DNA of 64,000 nucleotides from an uncultured Polaribacter sp. (GTDB lineage Bacteria; Bacteroidota; Bacteroidia; Flavobacteriales; Flavobacteriaceae): NCBI RefSeq assembly GCF_947497125.1, contig NZ_CANMFI010000005.1, positions 124,001 to 188,000 of the forward strand, read 5' to 3'. Shown piece by piece: positions 28,422 to 38,483 of this stretch (position 1 is its first letter; each line of letters starts with the position of its first letter). The notes under the pieces were generated by a model. It saw only the letters and a program-made list of their open reading frames with translations, ran no database searches and was not told where the DNA came from. The position numbers and the translations under genes were made by a program.

Positions 28422-28477
28422 TAATCTTTTTTTAACTCAAACACAAATCCCAGTTTATTAATTAATAAGCTGGGGTT

Positions 28478-28993
28478 TTATTCTTTAACCCAACTTGAAT
28501 ATTCTACATAATTATCTGCAATTCTATTAATTTCTCCAGATATTAATGCTTCTGAAATATCTTTTACTTTTTTGGCAGGCACACCAGCATATATAGAACC
28601 ACTTTTAACAATTGTATTTTTTGTAACTACCGCACCAGCAGCAATAATTGAATTTGATTCTACAATACAATCGTCCATTACAATAGCCCCCATACCCACT
28701 AAAACATTGTCTTTTATAGTACAACCATGCACAATGGCATTGTGTCCAATAGAAACATTATTACCAATTGTAGTAGCCGATTTTTTATAAGTAGCATGCA
28801 CTACAGCACCATCTTGTATGTTTACCTTATTACCGATTTTTATGGCGTGTACATCTCCGCGAATTACTGCATTATACCAGACACTACACTGTTTACCTAT
28901 TACAACATCACCAATAATTGTGGCATTTTCTGCAATAAAACAATCTGCTGATATAATTGGATGTTTGCCATTTACTGGCTTAATTATTTTCAT
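28478..28993 (-). CDS. Gamma carbonic anhydrase family protein (hexapeptide repeat)
   Basis: NAVIRGDVHAIKIGNKVNIQDGAVVHATY, IGHNAIVHGCTI, GVPAKKVKDI. Confidence 0.92.
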   Translation of the reverse strand: MKIIKPVNGKHPIISADCFIAENATIIGDVVIGKQCSVWYNAVIRGDVHAIKIGNKVNIQDGAVVHATYKKSATTIGNNVSIGHNAIVHGCTIKDNVLVGMGAIVMDDCIVESNSIIAAGAVVTKNTIVKSGSIYAGVPAKKVKDISEALISGEINRIADNYVEYSSWVKE

Positions 28994-29022
28994 GTTATTT
29001 TGTATGAATAAATATTAAAAAA

Positions 29023-31431
29023 CTAAGATTCCATAGATAGTAAAACCATTCTTAACTCCATAAAAGTAAAAGATGTATCTACTTTTTCTTTTAACTCTGT
29101 TAGATTCTTATACTCAGTTTCTTCAATAGCTTTTACAATTTTTTTATACCTCTTAAGTTCTATCAACTCTAAAACATCAACATCGCCAGAAAGAATAAAA
29201 CTAGCCAAATGACTTTCTATGGTACCAGTTGTTAAACTGCGTTCTTTGGCAATTTCTTTGATAGATAACCCCGATTTAAATAATTCTAAAGAAATTTGCT
29301 TGGTTGGTTTTTTGCTTTCTTTTTTCTGATTTTTTAAAGCATCAATTCCGTTTTCTTTACAATACGTTTCTATGGTTTCTAAAATCTCTGTTCCATATTT
29401 AGAAACTCTTGTTTTTCCCATACCTGCAATTTTAAGCAACTCTTTTTCGTTTCTCGGAAGCCCATCACAGATGGCATATAAAGTATCTTGGGTAAAAATT
29501 TGAAAATGTGGAATGCCAAGAGACTTCGAAATATCATCTCTTAACTCTCGTAATCTTAATGCTAAAATAGGATCTCTTTTAGAAGGTACTATTTTCTTTT
29601 TGGTAATTACAGTGTTTTGCAATACTGCTTTTGCTCTTATATTAAGATAGTTTTGGGTTTTAAACCCATCTGCCATTTTTTGTAAGGCAAATAATTTTTC
29701 TAAAACCTTTTCTTGTAAGGCATCAAATTGTTTAGAAAAATCTGCTTTTACAGTTTTATTATCCGAAGAAAAAGCTAGCGTATTTAATGGCTTTAGAATA
29801 TTAGTTTTTGTTTGATTTACAAAATAATGAATTGCCTTTGCAAACCTTTCCTGAATTTGAGAATCGTTTTCTGGCAATATCGAATTGCTTTCTGCAATTG
29901 CTAATAATTGTTGTTTAAAACCATTAGATACTTTCATTAATGAAACTACACCATCATCTTTTATGGTTTGCAAATGATTGATAACATCACCTTTAATACT
30001 CGTTTTATTTTTATAAAAAATGTCTATCAATCTACTAATCGGATATAAGAACGCTTGGTAATTAAACAACTCTTCGATTAAATTTAACTGAAATTGCTTT
30101 TCAGAATTGTTTAAAATAGTTTCATCTGGATGATTTTCTTCTACACTTTCATTAAAAACACTTACGGTTCTATCATTAATAATTGCGTTGCTGGTAATTT
30201 TTGTTTTTAACACCAACCCATCTAAAGAAGTACATCTACTTAATGCTACATAGGTTTGGCCATGCGCAAATGACGCTTCTGCATCAATAATAGCTTTCTC
30301 AAAAGTTAAACCCTGACTTTTATGAATGGTAATTGCCCAGGCTAAACGCAACGGAATTTGAGTAAAAGCACCTATCAATTCTTCTTTAATGGCCTTTGTT
30401 TCTTCGTTAATTGAATAATTAATATTAGACCATGTTTCTTTTTCTGTAACAATCTCTTCTGTATCATTCGGACATTTAACTGTCACAGAATCTTTAGAAA
30501 TTGAGGTAATAATCCCTATTTTTCCATTAAAATATCTTTTTTCTTGAGAAGAGTCATTTTTAATAAACATTACTTGTGCTCCTAATTTTAACTCTAAATT
30601 TTCGTCATTAGGAAAAGAATTTTCACTAAACTTTCCAGAAATTTCAGCCTTAAAAAAAGCACTTTTATTCGTTAGTTTATTTAATTCAGAATTGTTAATT
30701 AAATTCGCTCTATTATTGTGCGTTGTTAAGGTAATAAACCCCTCGTCTGAGGTTGGAGAAAAAGATGGATTGTAATTTCTATTTAATATTTCTGCAGATT
30801 CGTTTGATAAAGTATCGGTTCTAACTTCATTTAAAATCTTAATAAAATCCTCATTTTTTTGCCTGTAAATATGTTTCAATTCAATAGAAACTACATTTGC
30901 TTCTTGGTAGGCTTTAGCACTAAAAAAATAAACAGTATTGTAATGATTTTGCAATAAACTCCATTCATTAGGTTTAACAACCGGAGCTAACTGTTGCAAA
31001 TCTCCAATCATTAAAATTTGAGCACCTCCAAAAACTTTATCTCTATTTTTATAACGCCTCATTACTTGGTCTATTCCGTCTAAAAGATCGGCTCTTACCA
31101 TAGAAATCTCATCGATCACAACTAAATCTAACGATTTTATAATATCAATCTTAGTTTTAGAAAACCGACGTTGTTGGTTATTTGGTGGCTGATTGGGTAA
31201 AATAGGCCCAAATGGCATTTGAAAAAAAGAGTGAATAGTAACCCCTTTTGCATTAATTGCTGCTACACCAGTAGGTGCTACAATCACCATTCTTTTTAAA
31301 GAATCTTTTTTAATTTTATGTAAAAAAGTAGTTTTTCCTGTACCCGCTTTTCCTGTAATAAAAAGATTTCTATCTGTTTTATCTATAAACTGTAAAGCAA
31401 GTTCTAATTCAGGATTTTTTGACATTTTCAC
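29023..31431 (-). CDS. PIF1/RecD-like helicase with C-terminal HRDC and helix-turn-helix domains
   Basis: ITGKAGTGKTTFLHKI, VVIDEISMVRADLLDGID, AITIHKSQGLTFEKAIID; C-term LRELRDDISKSLGIPHFQIFTQDTLYAICDGLPRNEKELLKIAGMG (HRDC) and LFKSGLSIKEIAKERSLTTGTIESHL (HTH). Confidence 0.9.
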   Translation of the reverse strand: MKMSKNPELELALQFIDKTDRNLFITGKAGTGKTTFLHKIKKDSLKRMVIVAPTGVAAINAKGVTIHSFFQMPFGPILPNQPPNNQQRRFSKTKIDIIKSLDLVVIDEISMVRADLLDGIDQVMRRYKNRDKVFGGAQILMIGDLQQLAPVVKPNEWSLLQNHYNTVYFFSAKAYQEANVVSIELKHIYRQKNEDFIKILNEVRTDTLSNESAEILNRNYNPSFSPTSDEGFITLTTHNNRANLINNSELNKLTNKSAFFKAEISGKFSENSFPNDENLELKLGAQVMFIKNDSSQEKRYFNGKIGIITSISKDSVTVKCPNDTEEIVTEKETWSNINYSINEETKAIKEELIGAFTQIPLRLAWAITIHKSQGLTFEKAIIDAEASFAHGQTYVALSRCTSLDGLVLKTKITSNAIINDRTVSVFNESVEENHPDETILNNSEKQFQLNLIEELFNYQAFLYPISRLIDIFYKNKTSIKGDVINHLQTIKDDGVVSLMKVSNGFKQQLLAIAESNSILPENDSQIQERFAKAIHYFVNQTKTNILKPLNTLAFSSDNKTVKADFSKQFDALQEKVLEKLFALQKMADGFKTQNYLNIRAKAVLQNTVITKKKIVPSKRDPILALRLRELRDDISKSLGIPHFQIFTQDTLYAICDGLPRNEKELLKIAGMGKTRVSKYGTEILETIETYCKENGIDALKNQKKESKKPTKQISLELFKSGLSIKEIAKERSLTTGTIESHLASFILSGDVDVLELIELKRYKKIVKAIEETEYKNLTELKEKVDTSFTFMELRMVLLSMES

Positions 31432-31470
31432 TTTTTAATGCAAGGTAATCAATCTGTAATTATTACATAA

Positions 31471-31499
31471 AAAATCCCAAGCAAAATGCTTAGGATTTT
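31471..31499. terminator. Terminator-like hairpin
   Basis: AAAATCCCAAGCAAAATGCTTAGGATTTT. Confidence 0.55.
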
Positions 31500-31525
31500 C
31501 AATATTTATAAGCCCAAATTTTGGG

Positions 31526-32740
31526 TTACATTTCTAAGGCTTTTGTTGGGTTGTTATCCATTAACAACTCTACCGGATTTTCTAACGCTTCTTTAACAGC
31601 AACTAAAAAACCAACAGACTCACGTCCGTCTACAATTCTATGATCGTAAGATAAAGCCACATACATAATTGGTTGTATTTCTACTTTACCGTTAACTGCC
31701 ATTGGTCTATTAACTATATTATGCATCCCTAAAATACCACTCTGAGGAGGGTTTAAAATAGGTGTCGATAACATAGAACCAAAAACACCACCGTTGGTAA
31801 TTGTAAAAGTACCACCCGTCATTTCATCAATAGTAATTTGCCCGTCTCTAGCTCTTATCGCTAAACGTTTTACTTCACTTTCTACCCCTCTAAAAGATAG
31901 GTTTTCTGCGTTTCTAATAACAGGTACCATTAGTCCTTTTGGCCCAGATACTGCGATTGATATATCTTGAAAATCGTTCTTTATTTGAAAATCTCCATCG
32001 ATCATCGAGTTTACATCTGGGTATAATTTTAATGCTCTAACTACTGCTAAAGTAAAGAAAGACATAAAACCTAAACCTACTCCGTGTTTTGCTTTAAAAG
32101 CTTCTTTAAACTGACTTCTTAAATCGAAAATCGGCTGCATATTAACTTCGTTAAAAGTAGTTAACATAGCAGTTTCACTTTTTACAGCAACCAAACGCTC
32201 TGCTACTTTTCTACGCAACATAGACATTTTTTTACGCTCTGTATTTCTAGATCCGTTAGCTGGCTGGCTTCCCATAGATGGCACTGCTTTTACAGCATCT
32301 TCTTTAGTAATTCTTCCATCTTTACCGGTACCTACAATACCCGTAGTTTCCATTCCTTTTTCTGCTAAAACTTTCTTAGCAGCAGGAGAAGCAGTACCTG
32401 TAGCATAGGTAGTTGTTGGTTGTGCAGGTGCTGGTTTTGGTGCAGTAGGCTCTGCAACAGGTGCAGCAGCTTCTTTACTAGTCGCATCGCCAGCAGGCTT
32501 TGCAGCACTTGTATCAATTAAACAAACCACTTCGCCAACAGCAACAGCATCACCTTCTTCTGCTTTAAGCGTAATAATTCCGCTTTCTTCAGCAGGCAAT
32601 TCTAAGGTTGCTTTGTCTGAATCTACCTCGGCAATCGGCTGATCTTTTTCTACATAATCACCATCTTCAACTAACCAAGTTGCAATTTCTACTTCTGTAA
32701 TCGATTCTCCCGGAGAAGGAACTTTCATTTCTAAAATCAT
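31526..32740 (-). CDS. sucB: 2-oxoglutarate dehydrogenase E2, dihydrolipoyllysine-residue succinyltransferase
   Basis: [62 protein letters not shown]. Confidence 0.95.
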   Translation of the reverse strand: MILEMKVPSPGESITEVEIATWLVEDGDYVEKDQPIAEVDSDKATLELPAEESGIITLKAEEGDAVAVGEVVCLIDTSAAKPAGDATSKEAAAPVAEPTAPKPAPAQPTTTYATGTASPAAKKVLAEKGMETTGIVGTGKDGRITKEDAVKAVPSMGSQPANGSRNTERKKMSMLRRKVAERLVAVKSETAMLTTFNEVNMQPIFDLRSQFKEAFKAKHGVGLGFMSFFTLAVVRALKLYPDVNSMIDGDFQIKNDFQDISIAVSGPKGLMVPVIRNAENLSFRGVESEVKRLAIRARDGQITIDEMTGGTFTITNGGVFGSMLSTPILNPPQSGILGMHNIVNRPMAVNGKVEIQPIMYVALSYDHRIVDGRESVGFLVAVKEALENPVELLMDNNPTKALEM

Positions 32741-32803
32741 CAGTTCTTATTTTTCTTTCGTTAAATATTACTTTAACAACTAATTTATTACTTTTTTATG
32801 TTT

Positions 32804-32877
32804 GGGCGTTTTAACAGGCTTTCCACGATATCTTTTTGCAATAAAAGCAAAAAGGATGTTGTTTCAATCCTTAACGC
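32804..32877. repeat. Intergenic dispersed repeat copy 2 (GGGCGTTTTAACAGGCTTTC...TTCAATCCTTAACGC)
   Basis: Matches 12385-12465 ends; internal hairpin TCTTTTTGCaataaaaGCAAAAAGGA. Confidence 0.75.
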
Positions 32878-32880
32878 AAA

Positions 32881-35655
32881 TTACTCATTATCAAAAACAC
32901 TATCAATTACGGCTCTATGACGTTTTTTAAATCTAGTACTAGAACCAGCAGCAGGCACTGCATAATATTTACGAGATCTTACATTAAGTTTTACCAACTC
33001 GAAACGTTGCAACATATAGCTCCAAGCACCCATGTTTTTAGGTTCTTCTTGTGCCCAAATATACTCTTCAACGTCTGTATATCTATCAATAACCGCTTGT
33101 ATTTTTTCTTCGTGTAAAGGAAACAATTGCTCTATTCTAACCAAGGCAATATCGTTTCTATCTAAAAGCTCTCTTTCTTCTAATAAATCATAATAAAATT
33201 TACCCATACAGAAAACTAATTTCTTTACACCTTTTGGGTTAATCGTATCGTCTATTACTTCTTGAAACGTTCCTGTTGCTAATTCTTCAATAGAATTTAC
33301 TGCTTTTGGATGACGCAACAAACTTTTTGGTGTAAAAACAATCAATGGTTTTCTATACTTTCTTATCATCTGTCTACGTAACAAATGGTAAAAGTTAGCG
33401 GGAGTTGTACAATTGGCAACCGTCATATTATCGGTAGCACACAATTGTAAATAACGTTCTATTCTTGCAGATGAATGCTCAGAACCTTGTCCTTCATAAC
33501 CATGAGGTAATAAAACCACAATACCATTTTGTAGCTTCCATTTATCTTCGGCAGCAGATATGTACTGATCAAACATAATTTGAGCACCGTTAGAAAAATC
33601 GCCAAATTGCGCTTCCCAAACAGTTAATGTATTTGGGTTTGCCATCGCATACCCATAATCAAAACCTAAAACACCGTATTCAGACAACAACGAGTTGTAA
33701 ATTATCATTTCTCCTTTGTTGTTAGGGTTTGTGTTTAATAAGTTAATTCTTTCTTCGGTTACCTCATCTCTTAAAATAGCATGTCTGTGAGAAAAAGTAC
33801 CTCTTTCTACATCTTGTCCAGAAATACGAACATTATACCCTTCTTCCATTAAAGAACCGTAGGCTAAATTTTCTGCCATACCCCAATCTAATTGGTTGGT
33901 TTCAAAAGCCATTTTTGCTCTTCCGCTTAAAATTCGTTCTGCTTTACGAACAAATTTTACATTTGCGGGCACTGTAGATACTACTTTTGCAATATTCTTT
34001 AACTTTTCAACATCGTATTTTGTATCATCATTTAACAACATCGTGTCTAGTTGTTGACGCTCAAAACCTTCCCAGGTAGACTCCATAAACTCTCTTACCT
34101 TCGACGTTGTTACTTTTTTAGCTTCTTCAAACTCAACTTCAAGCATTTGCTTAAATTCTGTTGTAATAGTTGTTAAGTAACTTTTATCAATAGTACCTTC
34201 TGCAATTAATTTTGCAGCATAAATATCTTTCGGGTTTTGATGTTTTGAAATTGCTTTGTAAAGTTTTGGTTGTGTAAAACGTGGCTCATCACCTTCGTTA
34301 TGACCGTACTTTCTATATCCCAATAAATCGATAAAAATATCGGTTTTAAACTTCATTCTAAATTCTAAAGCCATCTCCATTGCATGACATACAGCTTCTG
34401 TATCATCTGCGTTAACGTGCAAAACTGGCGATAATGTTACCTTGGCAACATCGGTACAATAGGTACTTGAACGAGCATCTAAATAATTGGTGGTAAAACC
34501 TATTTGATTATTTACCACAATATGAATTGTACCTCCTGTTTTGTAGCCATTCAATTTTGCCATCTGAACAATTTCATAAGCAATACCTTGGCCTGCTATG
34601 GCAGCATCTCCATGAATTATAATTGGTAAAATTTTACTAGAATCTCCGTTGTATTTTCTATCAATCTTAGCTCTTGTAATTCCTTCTGCAACCGCTGCAA
34701 CAGTTTCTAAATGAGATGGATTTGGCACTAAATTCATTTTTATTTCATTGCCATCTCTAAAGGTTTTGCTTAATGTTAACCCTAAGTGATACTTAACGTC
34801 TCCATCGATGTTTTCATCTTCAAAATCTTTTCCTTCAAACTCACTAAAAAGCTCTCTTACAGGCTTCTTAAATATATTAACTAGTGTGTTTAAACGACCT
34901 CTATGCGCCATTCCTAAAACACATTCTTTAACACCAAATTTTTCTGCAGCATCTCTTAAAGCTACACTAATACCAGGTATTAAAGCCTCTCCACCTTCTA
35001 AAGAAAAACGTTTTTGTCCTACATATTTTGTTTGCAAAAAGCTTTCGAAAGTAACCGCTTGGTTTAATTTAGAAAGTATATACTTTTTTGCATCGGTAGA
35101 ATAATTTGGATGATTGTCATTTGCGTTAATGCGTGTATGCCACCATTTTAATTTATCAGGGTTTCTCATGTACATGTATTCTACCCCAATAGAATCGCAA
35201 TAAATAGTTTGTAAATGAGTAATAATTGTGGCAAGTGTAGCTTTCCCTAGGTTTAAAACTTCCCCTGCAGAAAACTCAACATCTAAATCTTCTTTAGACA
35301 ACCCAAAATTCTCTATATCTAAACTTGGTTTGTATTGTCTTCTTTCTCTAACCGGATTTGTTCTTGTAAATAAATGACCACGAGTTTTGTAACCATTGAT
35401 TAAATCTACCACTAGAAATTCTTTTCTAACTTCTTGAGGAATCTCTACAGAAACCTCTTCATCTTTTAAAGAATAATTTTCATTGGCCAAATCATACCCC
35501 TGAAAAAAGCTTCTCCAACTTGGTTCAACGGCATCCGGATTCACCAAATACTTATCATATAAATCAGCTATAAAGCCTGTGTGTGCTGCGTTTAAAAACG
35601 AAAATTTATCCATATTATAGTTTCTGCTTTTTTGGTAAGCTATACTAAAGAACAA
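32881..35655 (-). CDS. sucA: 2-oxoglutarate dehydrogenase E1 component
   Basis: GMAHRGRLNTLVNIFKKP, HGDAAIAGQGIAYE, GYRKYGHNEGDEPRFTQP. Confidence 0.96.
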   Translation of the reverse strand: MFFSIAYQKSRNYNMDKFSFLNAAHTGFIADLYDKYLVNPDAVEPSWRSFFQGYDLANENYSLKDEEVSVEIPQEVRKEFLVVDLINGYKTRGHLFTRTNPVRERRQYKPSLDIENFGLSKEDLDVEFSAGEVLNLGKATLATIITHLQTIYCDSIGVEYMYMRNPDKLKWWHTRINANDNHPNYSTDAKKYILSKLNQAVTFESFLQTKYVGQKRFSLEGGEALIPGISVALRDAAEKFGVKECVLGMAHRGRLNTLVNIFKKPVRELFSEFEGKDFEDENIDGDVKYHLGLTLSKTFRDGNEIKMNLVPNPSHLETVAAVAEGITRAKIDRKYNGDSSKILPIIIHGDAAIAGQGIAYEIVQMAKLNGYKTGGTIHIVVNNQIGFTTNYLDARSSTYCTDVAKVTLSPVLHVNADDTEAVCHAMEMALEFRMKFKTDIFIDLLGYRKYGHNEGDEPRFTQPKLYKAISKHQNPKDIYAAKLIAEGTIDKSYLTTITTEFKQMLEVEFEEAKKVTTSKVREFMESTWEGFERQQLDTMLLNDDTKYDVEKLKNIAKVVSTVPANVKFVRKAERILSGRAKMAFETNQLDWGMAENLAYGSLMEEGYNVRISGQDVERGTFSHRHAILRDEVTEERINLLNTNPNNKGEMIIYNSLLSEYGVLGFDYGYAMANPNTLTVWEAQFGDFSNGAQIMFDQYISAAEDKWKLQNGIVVLLPHGYEGQGSEHSSARIERYLQLCATDNMTVANCTTPANFYHLLRRQMIRKYRKPLIVFTPKSLLRHPKAVNSIEELATGTFQEVIDDTINPKGVKKLVFCMGKFYYDLLEERELLDRNDIALVRIEQLFPLHEEKIQAVIDRYTDVEEYIWAQEEPKNMGAWSYMLQRFELVKLNVRSRKYYAVPAAGSSTRFKKRHRAVIDSVFDNE

Positions 35656-35786
35656 AAATACAAATTTAGAAATGAAAGCGAAATTGTTTTCTGAAATAAA
35701 AAAATAAAAAAAATAAAAAAAACATTTGCCTATATTCTAAAAAGATATATATTTGCACTCGCTAATCACAAATGCGTGATGCAAAC

Positions 35787-35860
35787 TCCTCTTTAGCTCA
35801 GTTGGTTAGAGCATCTGACTGTTAATCAGAGGGTCCAAGGTTCGAGTCCTTGAAGAGGAG
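35787..35860 (+). tRNA. tRNA-Asn (GTT)
   Basis: TCCTCTTTAGCTCAGTTGGTTAGAGCATCTGACTGTTAATCAGAGGGTCCAAGGTTCGAGTCCTTGAAGAGGAG. Confidence 0.95.
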
Positions 35861-35861
35861 C

Positions 35862-35897
35862 AAAAAAGTCTTATCATTCTTGATAAGACTTTTTTTA
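35862..35897 (+). terminator. Rho-independent terminator downstream of tRNA-Asn
   Basis: AAAAAAGTCTTATCATTCTTGATAAGACTTTTTTT. Confidence 0.75.
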
Positions 35898-35923
35898 TGT
35901 CTGAAATCCAGATATTTAAAACC

Positions 35924-35957
35924 AAAAAAAAGTCGGTAAATAAATTTTACCGACTTT
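35924..35957. terminator. Terminator-like hairpin downstream of pruA
   Basis: AAAAAAAGTCGGTAAATAAATTTTACCGACTTT. Confidence 0.65.
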
Positions 35958-35986
35958 CATTTTTCAAGAACTAAAGCTTTATTGCA

Positions 35987-37612
35987 TTACCCTAAAAATG
36001 GGTATTTATAATCAGAAGGTGATACTAATGTTTCTTTAATTAGTCTTACCGAAGTCCAACGTAACAAGTTTTGTGCAGAACCTGCCTTATCATTTGTCCC
36101 CGATGCTCTAGCACCACCAAAAGGCTGCTGACCAACTACCGCACCCGAAGGCTTGTCATTAATATAAAAGTTACCTGCAGCATTTTCTAATGCTTTAGAC
36201 GCCGCCTCTACAATATATCTATCTGTAGAAAAAATAGCGCCAGTTAAACCATATTCCGAAGTTTCATCAACTAACTTTAAAGAAGCTTCCCAAGCAGCAT
36301 CTTCATACACATAAACCGTCATAACAGGGCCAAATAATTCTGTATGCATTGTAGCATACTTTGGCGATGTTGTAACAATTACAGTTGGCTCTATAAAATA
36401 ACCTACAGATTTATCATGGTTTCCGCCAATAATAATCTCTGCATCTTTATCTGCTTTTGCAGCATCGATATAACTTGCTATTTTATCAAAAGAACCCTCA
36501 TGAATAACTGCATTTACAAAGTTTGAAGTATCTTCTGGAGACCCCATTTTTAACTCGCTTGTTTGCGCTATTAGGTGTTTTTTAACTTCTGGCCATAAAG
36601 ATGCCGGAATGTATGAACGAGAAGCGGCAGAACATTTTTGACCTTGATACTCAAAGGCTCCTCTTGTCATTGCCGTAGCAACCTGTAACGGATTTGATGA
36701 GTTATGAACCCAAATAAAATCTTTTCCACCAGTTTCTCCTACAATTCTTGGATATGTCTTATAAGTATGAATATTATTCCCTATTTGCTTCCACAATTCT
36801 TTAAAAACATGCGTAGATCCTGTAAAGTGCAATCCAGAAAAATCTGGAGACGCCAAGACAGTATCAGAAATCATTACTGGATCTCCGTAAACAACATTAA
36901 TAACACCATCTGGCAAACCTGCTTCTTTAAAAAGATCTACAATTACCTGTGCAGAATATGCTTGATGATCAGAAGGTTTCCAAACCACAACATTACCCAT
37001 TAAAGCGGCAGATGCTGGTAAATTTGCTGCAATAGATGTAAAGTTAAAAGGAGAAATTGCATACACAAAACCCTCTAAAGGTCTATACTCAACACGGTTC
37101 CAAACACCTGGTGAAGAGGCTGGCTGATCTTTAAAAATATCCGTCATGTACTCTACATTAAATCGGAAAAAATCTATCATTTCACAAGCAGCATCAATCT
37201 CTGCCTGAAATACATTTTTAGATTGCGCAATCATTGTTGCCGCATTCATTCTTGCTCTATATGGCCCTGCTAACAACTCTGCTGCTTTTAAGAAAATTGA
37301 AGCACGCTCCATCCAGCTAACATTAGACCACGCCTCTCTTGCTGCCAACGCAGAAGAAATAGCAGCACCTACATGACTTTTATCTGCGGTATGGTATTGC
37401 CCAACAACATGCTTATGATCATGTGGTGGTGTAATATTTTTTGTATTTCCGGTTCTTACCTCTTCTCCATTAATATGCATTGGCACATCAATATTGCTAT
37501 TAAACATTGCCTTATAAGTAGCTATTAATGTCTCTTTTTCTGGTGATCCTGGTGCATAACTTTTTACAGGTTCGTTCACTGCTTTTGGAACATTAAAAAA
37601 TCCTCTTGCCAT
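35987..37612 (-). CDS. pruA: L-glutamate gamma-semialdehyde dehydrogenase
   Basis: Aldehyde dehydrogenase motifs VGETGGKDFIWVH, AFEYQGQKCSAASRSYIP. Confidence 0.93.
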   Translation of the reverse strand: MARGFFNVPKAVNEPVKSYAPGSPEKETLIATYKAMFNSNIDVPMHINGEEVRTGNTKNITPPHDHKHVVGQYHTADKSHVGAAISSALAAREAWSNVSWMERASIFLKAAELLAGPYRARMNAATMIAQSKNVFQAEIDAACEMIDFFRFNVEYMTDIFKDQPASSPGVWNRVEYRPLEGFVYAISPFNFTSIAANLPASAALMGNVVVWKPSDHQAYSAQVIVDLFKEAGLPDGVINVVYGDPVMISDTVLASPDFSGLHFTGSTHVFKELWKQIGNNIHTYKTYPRIVGETGGKDFIWVHNSSNPLQVATAMTRGAFEYQGQKCSAASRSYIPASLWPEVKKHLIAQTSELKMGSPEDTSNFVNAVIHEGSFDKIASYIDAAKADKDAEIIIGGNHDKSVGYFIEPTVIVTTSPKYATMHTELFGPVMTVYVYEDAAWEASLKLVDETSEYGLTGAIFSTDRYIVEAASKALENAAGNFYINDKPSGAVVGQQPFGGARASGTNDKAGSAQNLLRWTSVRLIKETLVSPSDYKYPFLG

Positions 37613-37766
37613 ATTGTCTGTTTTTAAATTTTATCAACTAATTTTTTGAGCCTCAAAGTTACAATTTTTGTTTCAATAATTTTAATTGACTTGAAACCTC
37701 TTTTATTAAAGAAAATTAAAAGAAATTATTATAAATTGCGCTTATTCATAATTATTAAGAGAATTT

Positions 37767-38483
37767 ATGTGCACCGTTAGCTATTTACCTTTGGGAGAAA
37801 ATAATTTCATTTTAACCTCTAACAGAGATGAAACTCCCCTAAGAAATACAATACCACCCAAAACATATACAGAAGAAAATACCGAACTTACCTACCCTAA
37901 AGATGCCTTGGCAGGAGGAACATGGATTGGCCTAAGTAATAAAAAAAGACTTGTTTGCTTGTTAAACGGCGGATTTAAAATTCATACAAAAAAAGCTACC
38001 TATAAAACAAGTAGAGGCATTATTGTAAAAAAAATACTAACTCAAGACAACGCTGTTTCATTCATAGAAAAGTTCAATTTTACCGAAATAGAGCCTTTTA
38101 CCCTTATTTTAATTGACTGGCAAAACAATTTAAAAACCTATGAATTGGTTTGGGATGGCACTACAAAACACTTTAAACAGCTACCTCAAAAACCTATTAT
38201 CTGGTCTTCTTCTACATTGTATACCGAAGAAATGAAAGCGTTAAGAAATGATTGGTTTATAAATTGGGCAAAAGAAAAAACTTCTTTTTTACAGGAAGAT
38301 ATTTTAGAATTTCATCAAAATGAAAATTTGGGAGACAAAGGAACATCACCTAAAATGAAAAGAGAACTTGTAGAGACCGTTAGCACCACTTCATTTATGA
38401 AAAAAAATAACACAATCGATTTTACATATTTAGATTTTATTGACAACTCTAAAACAATGCAAAAGAGACAGTTGTTAGAATAA
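37767..38483 (+). CDS. NRDE family protein (TANGO2-like)
   Basis: MCTVSYLPLGENNFILTSNRDETPLR. Confidence 0.92.
   Translation: MCTVSYLPLGENNFILTSNRDETPLRNTIPPKTYTEENTELTYPKDALAGGTWIGLSNKKRLVCLLNGGFKIHTKKATYKTSRGIIVKKILTQDNAVSFIEKFNFTEIEPFTLILIDWQNNLKTYELVWDGTTKHFKQLPQKPIIWSSSTLYTEEMKALRNDWFINWAKEKTSFLQEDILEFHQNENLGDKGTSPKMKRELVETVSTTSFMKKNNTIDFTYLDFIDNSKTMQKRQLLE

Noticed and set aside
35787-35897. tRNA-Asn as an integration site
   Set aside because: Flanked directly by core metabolic genes (sucA, pruA) with no integrase or accessory genes.
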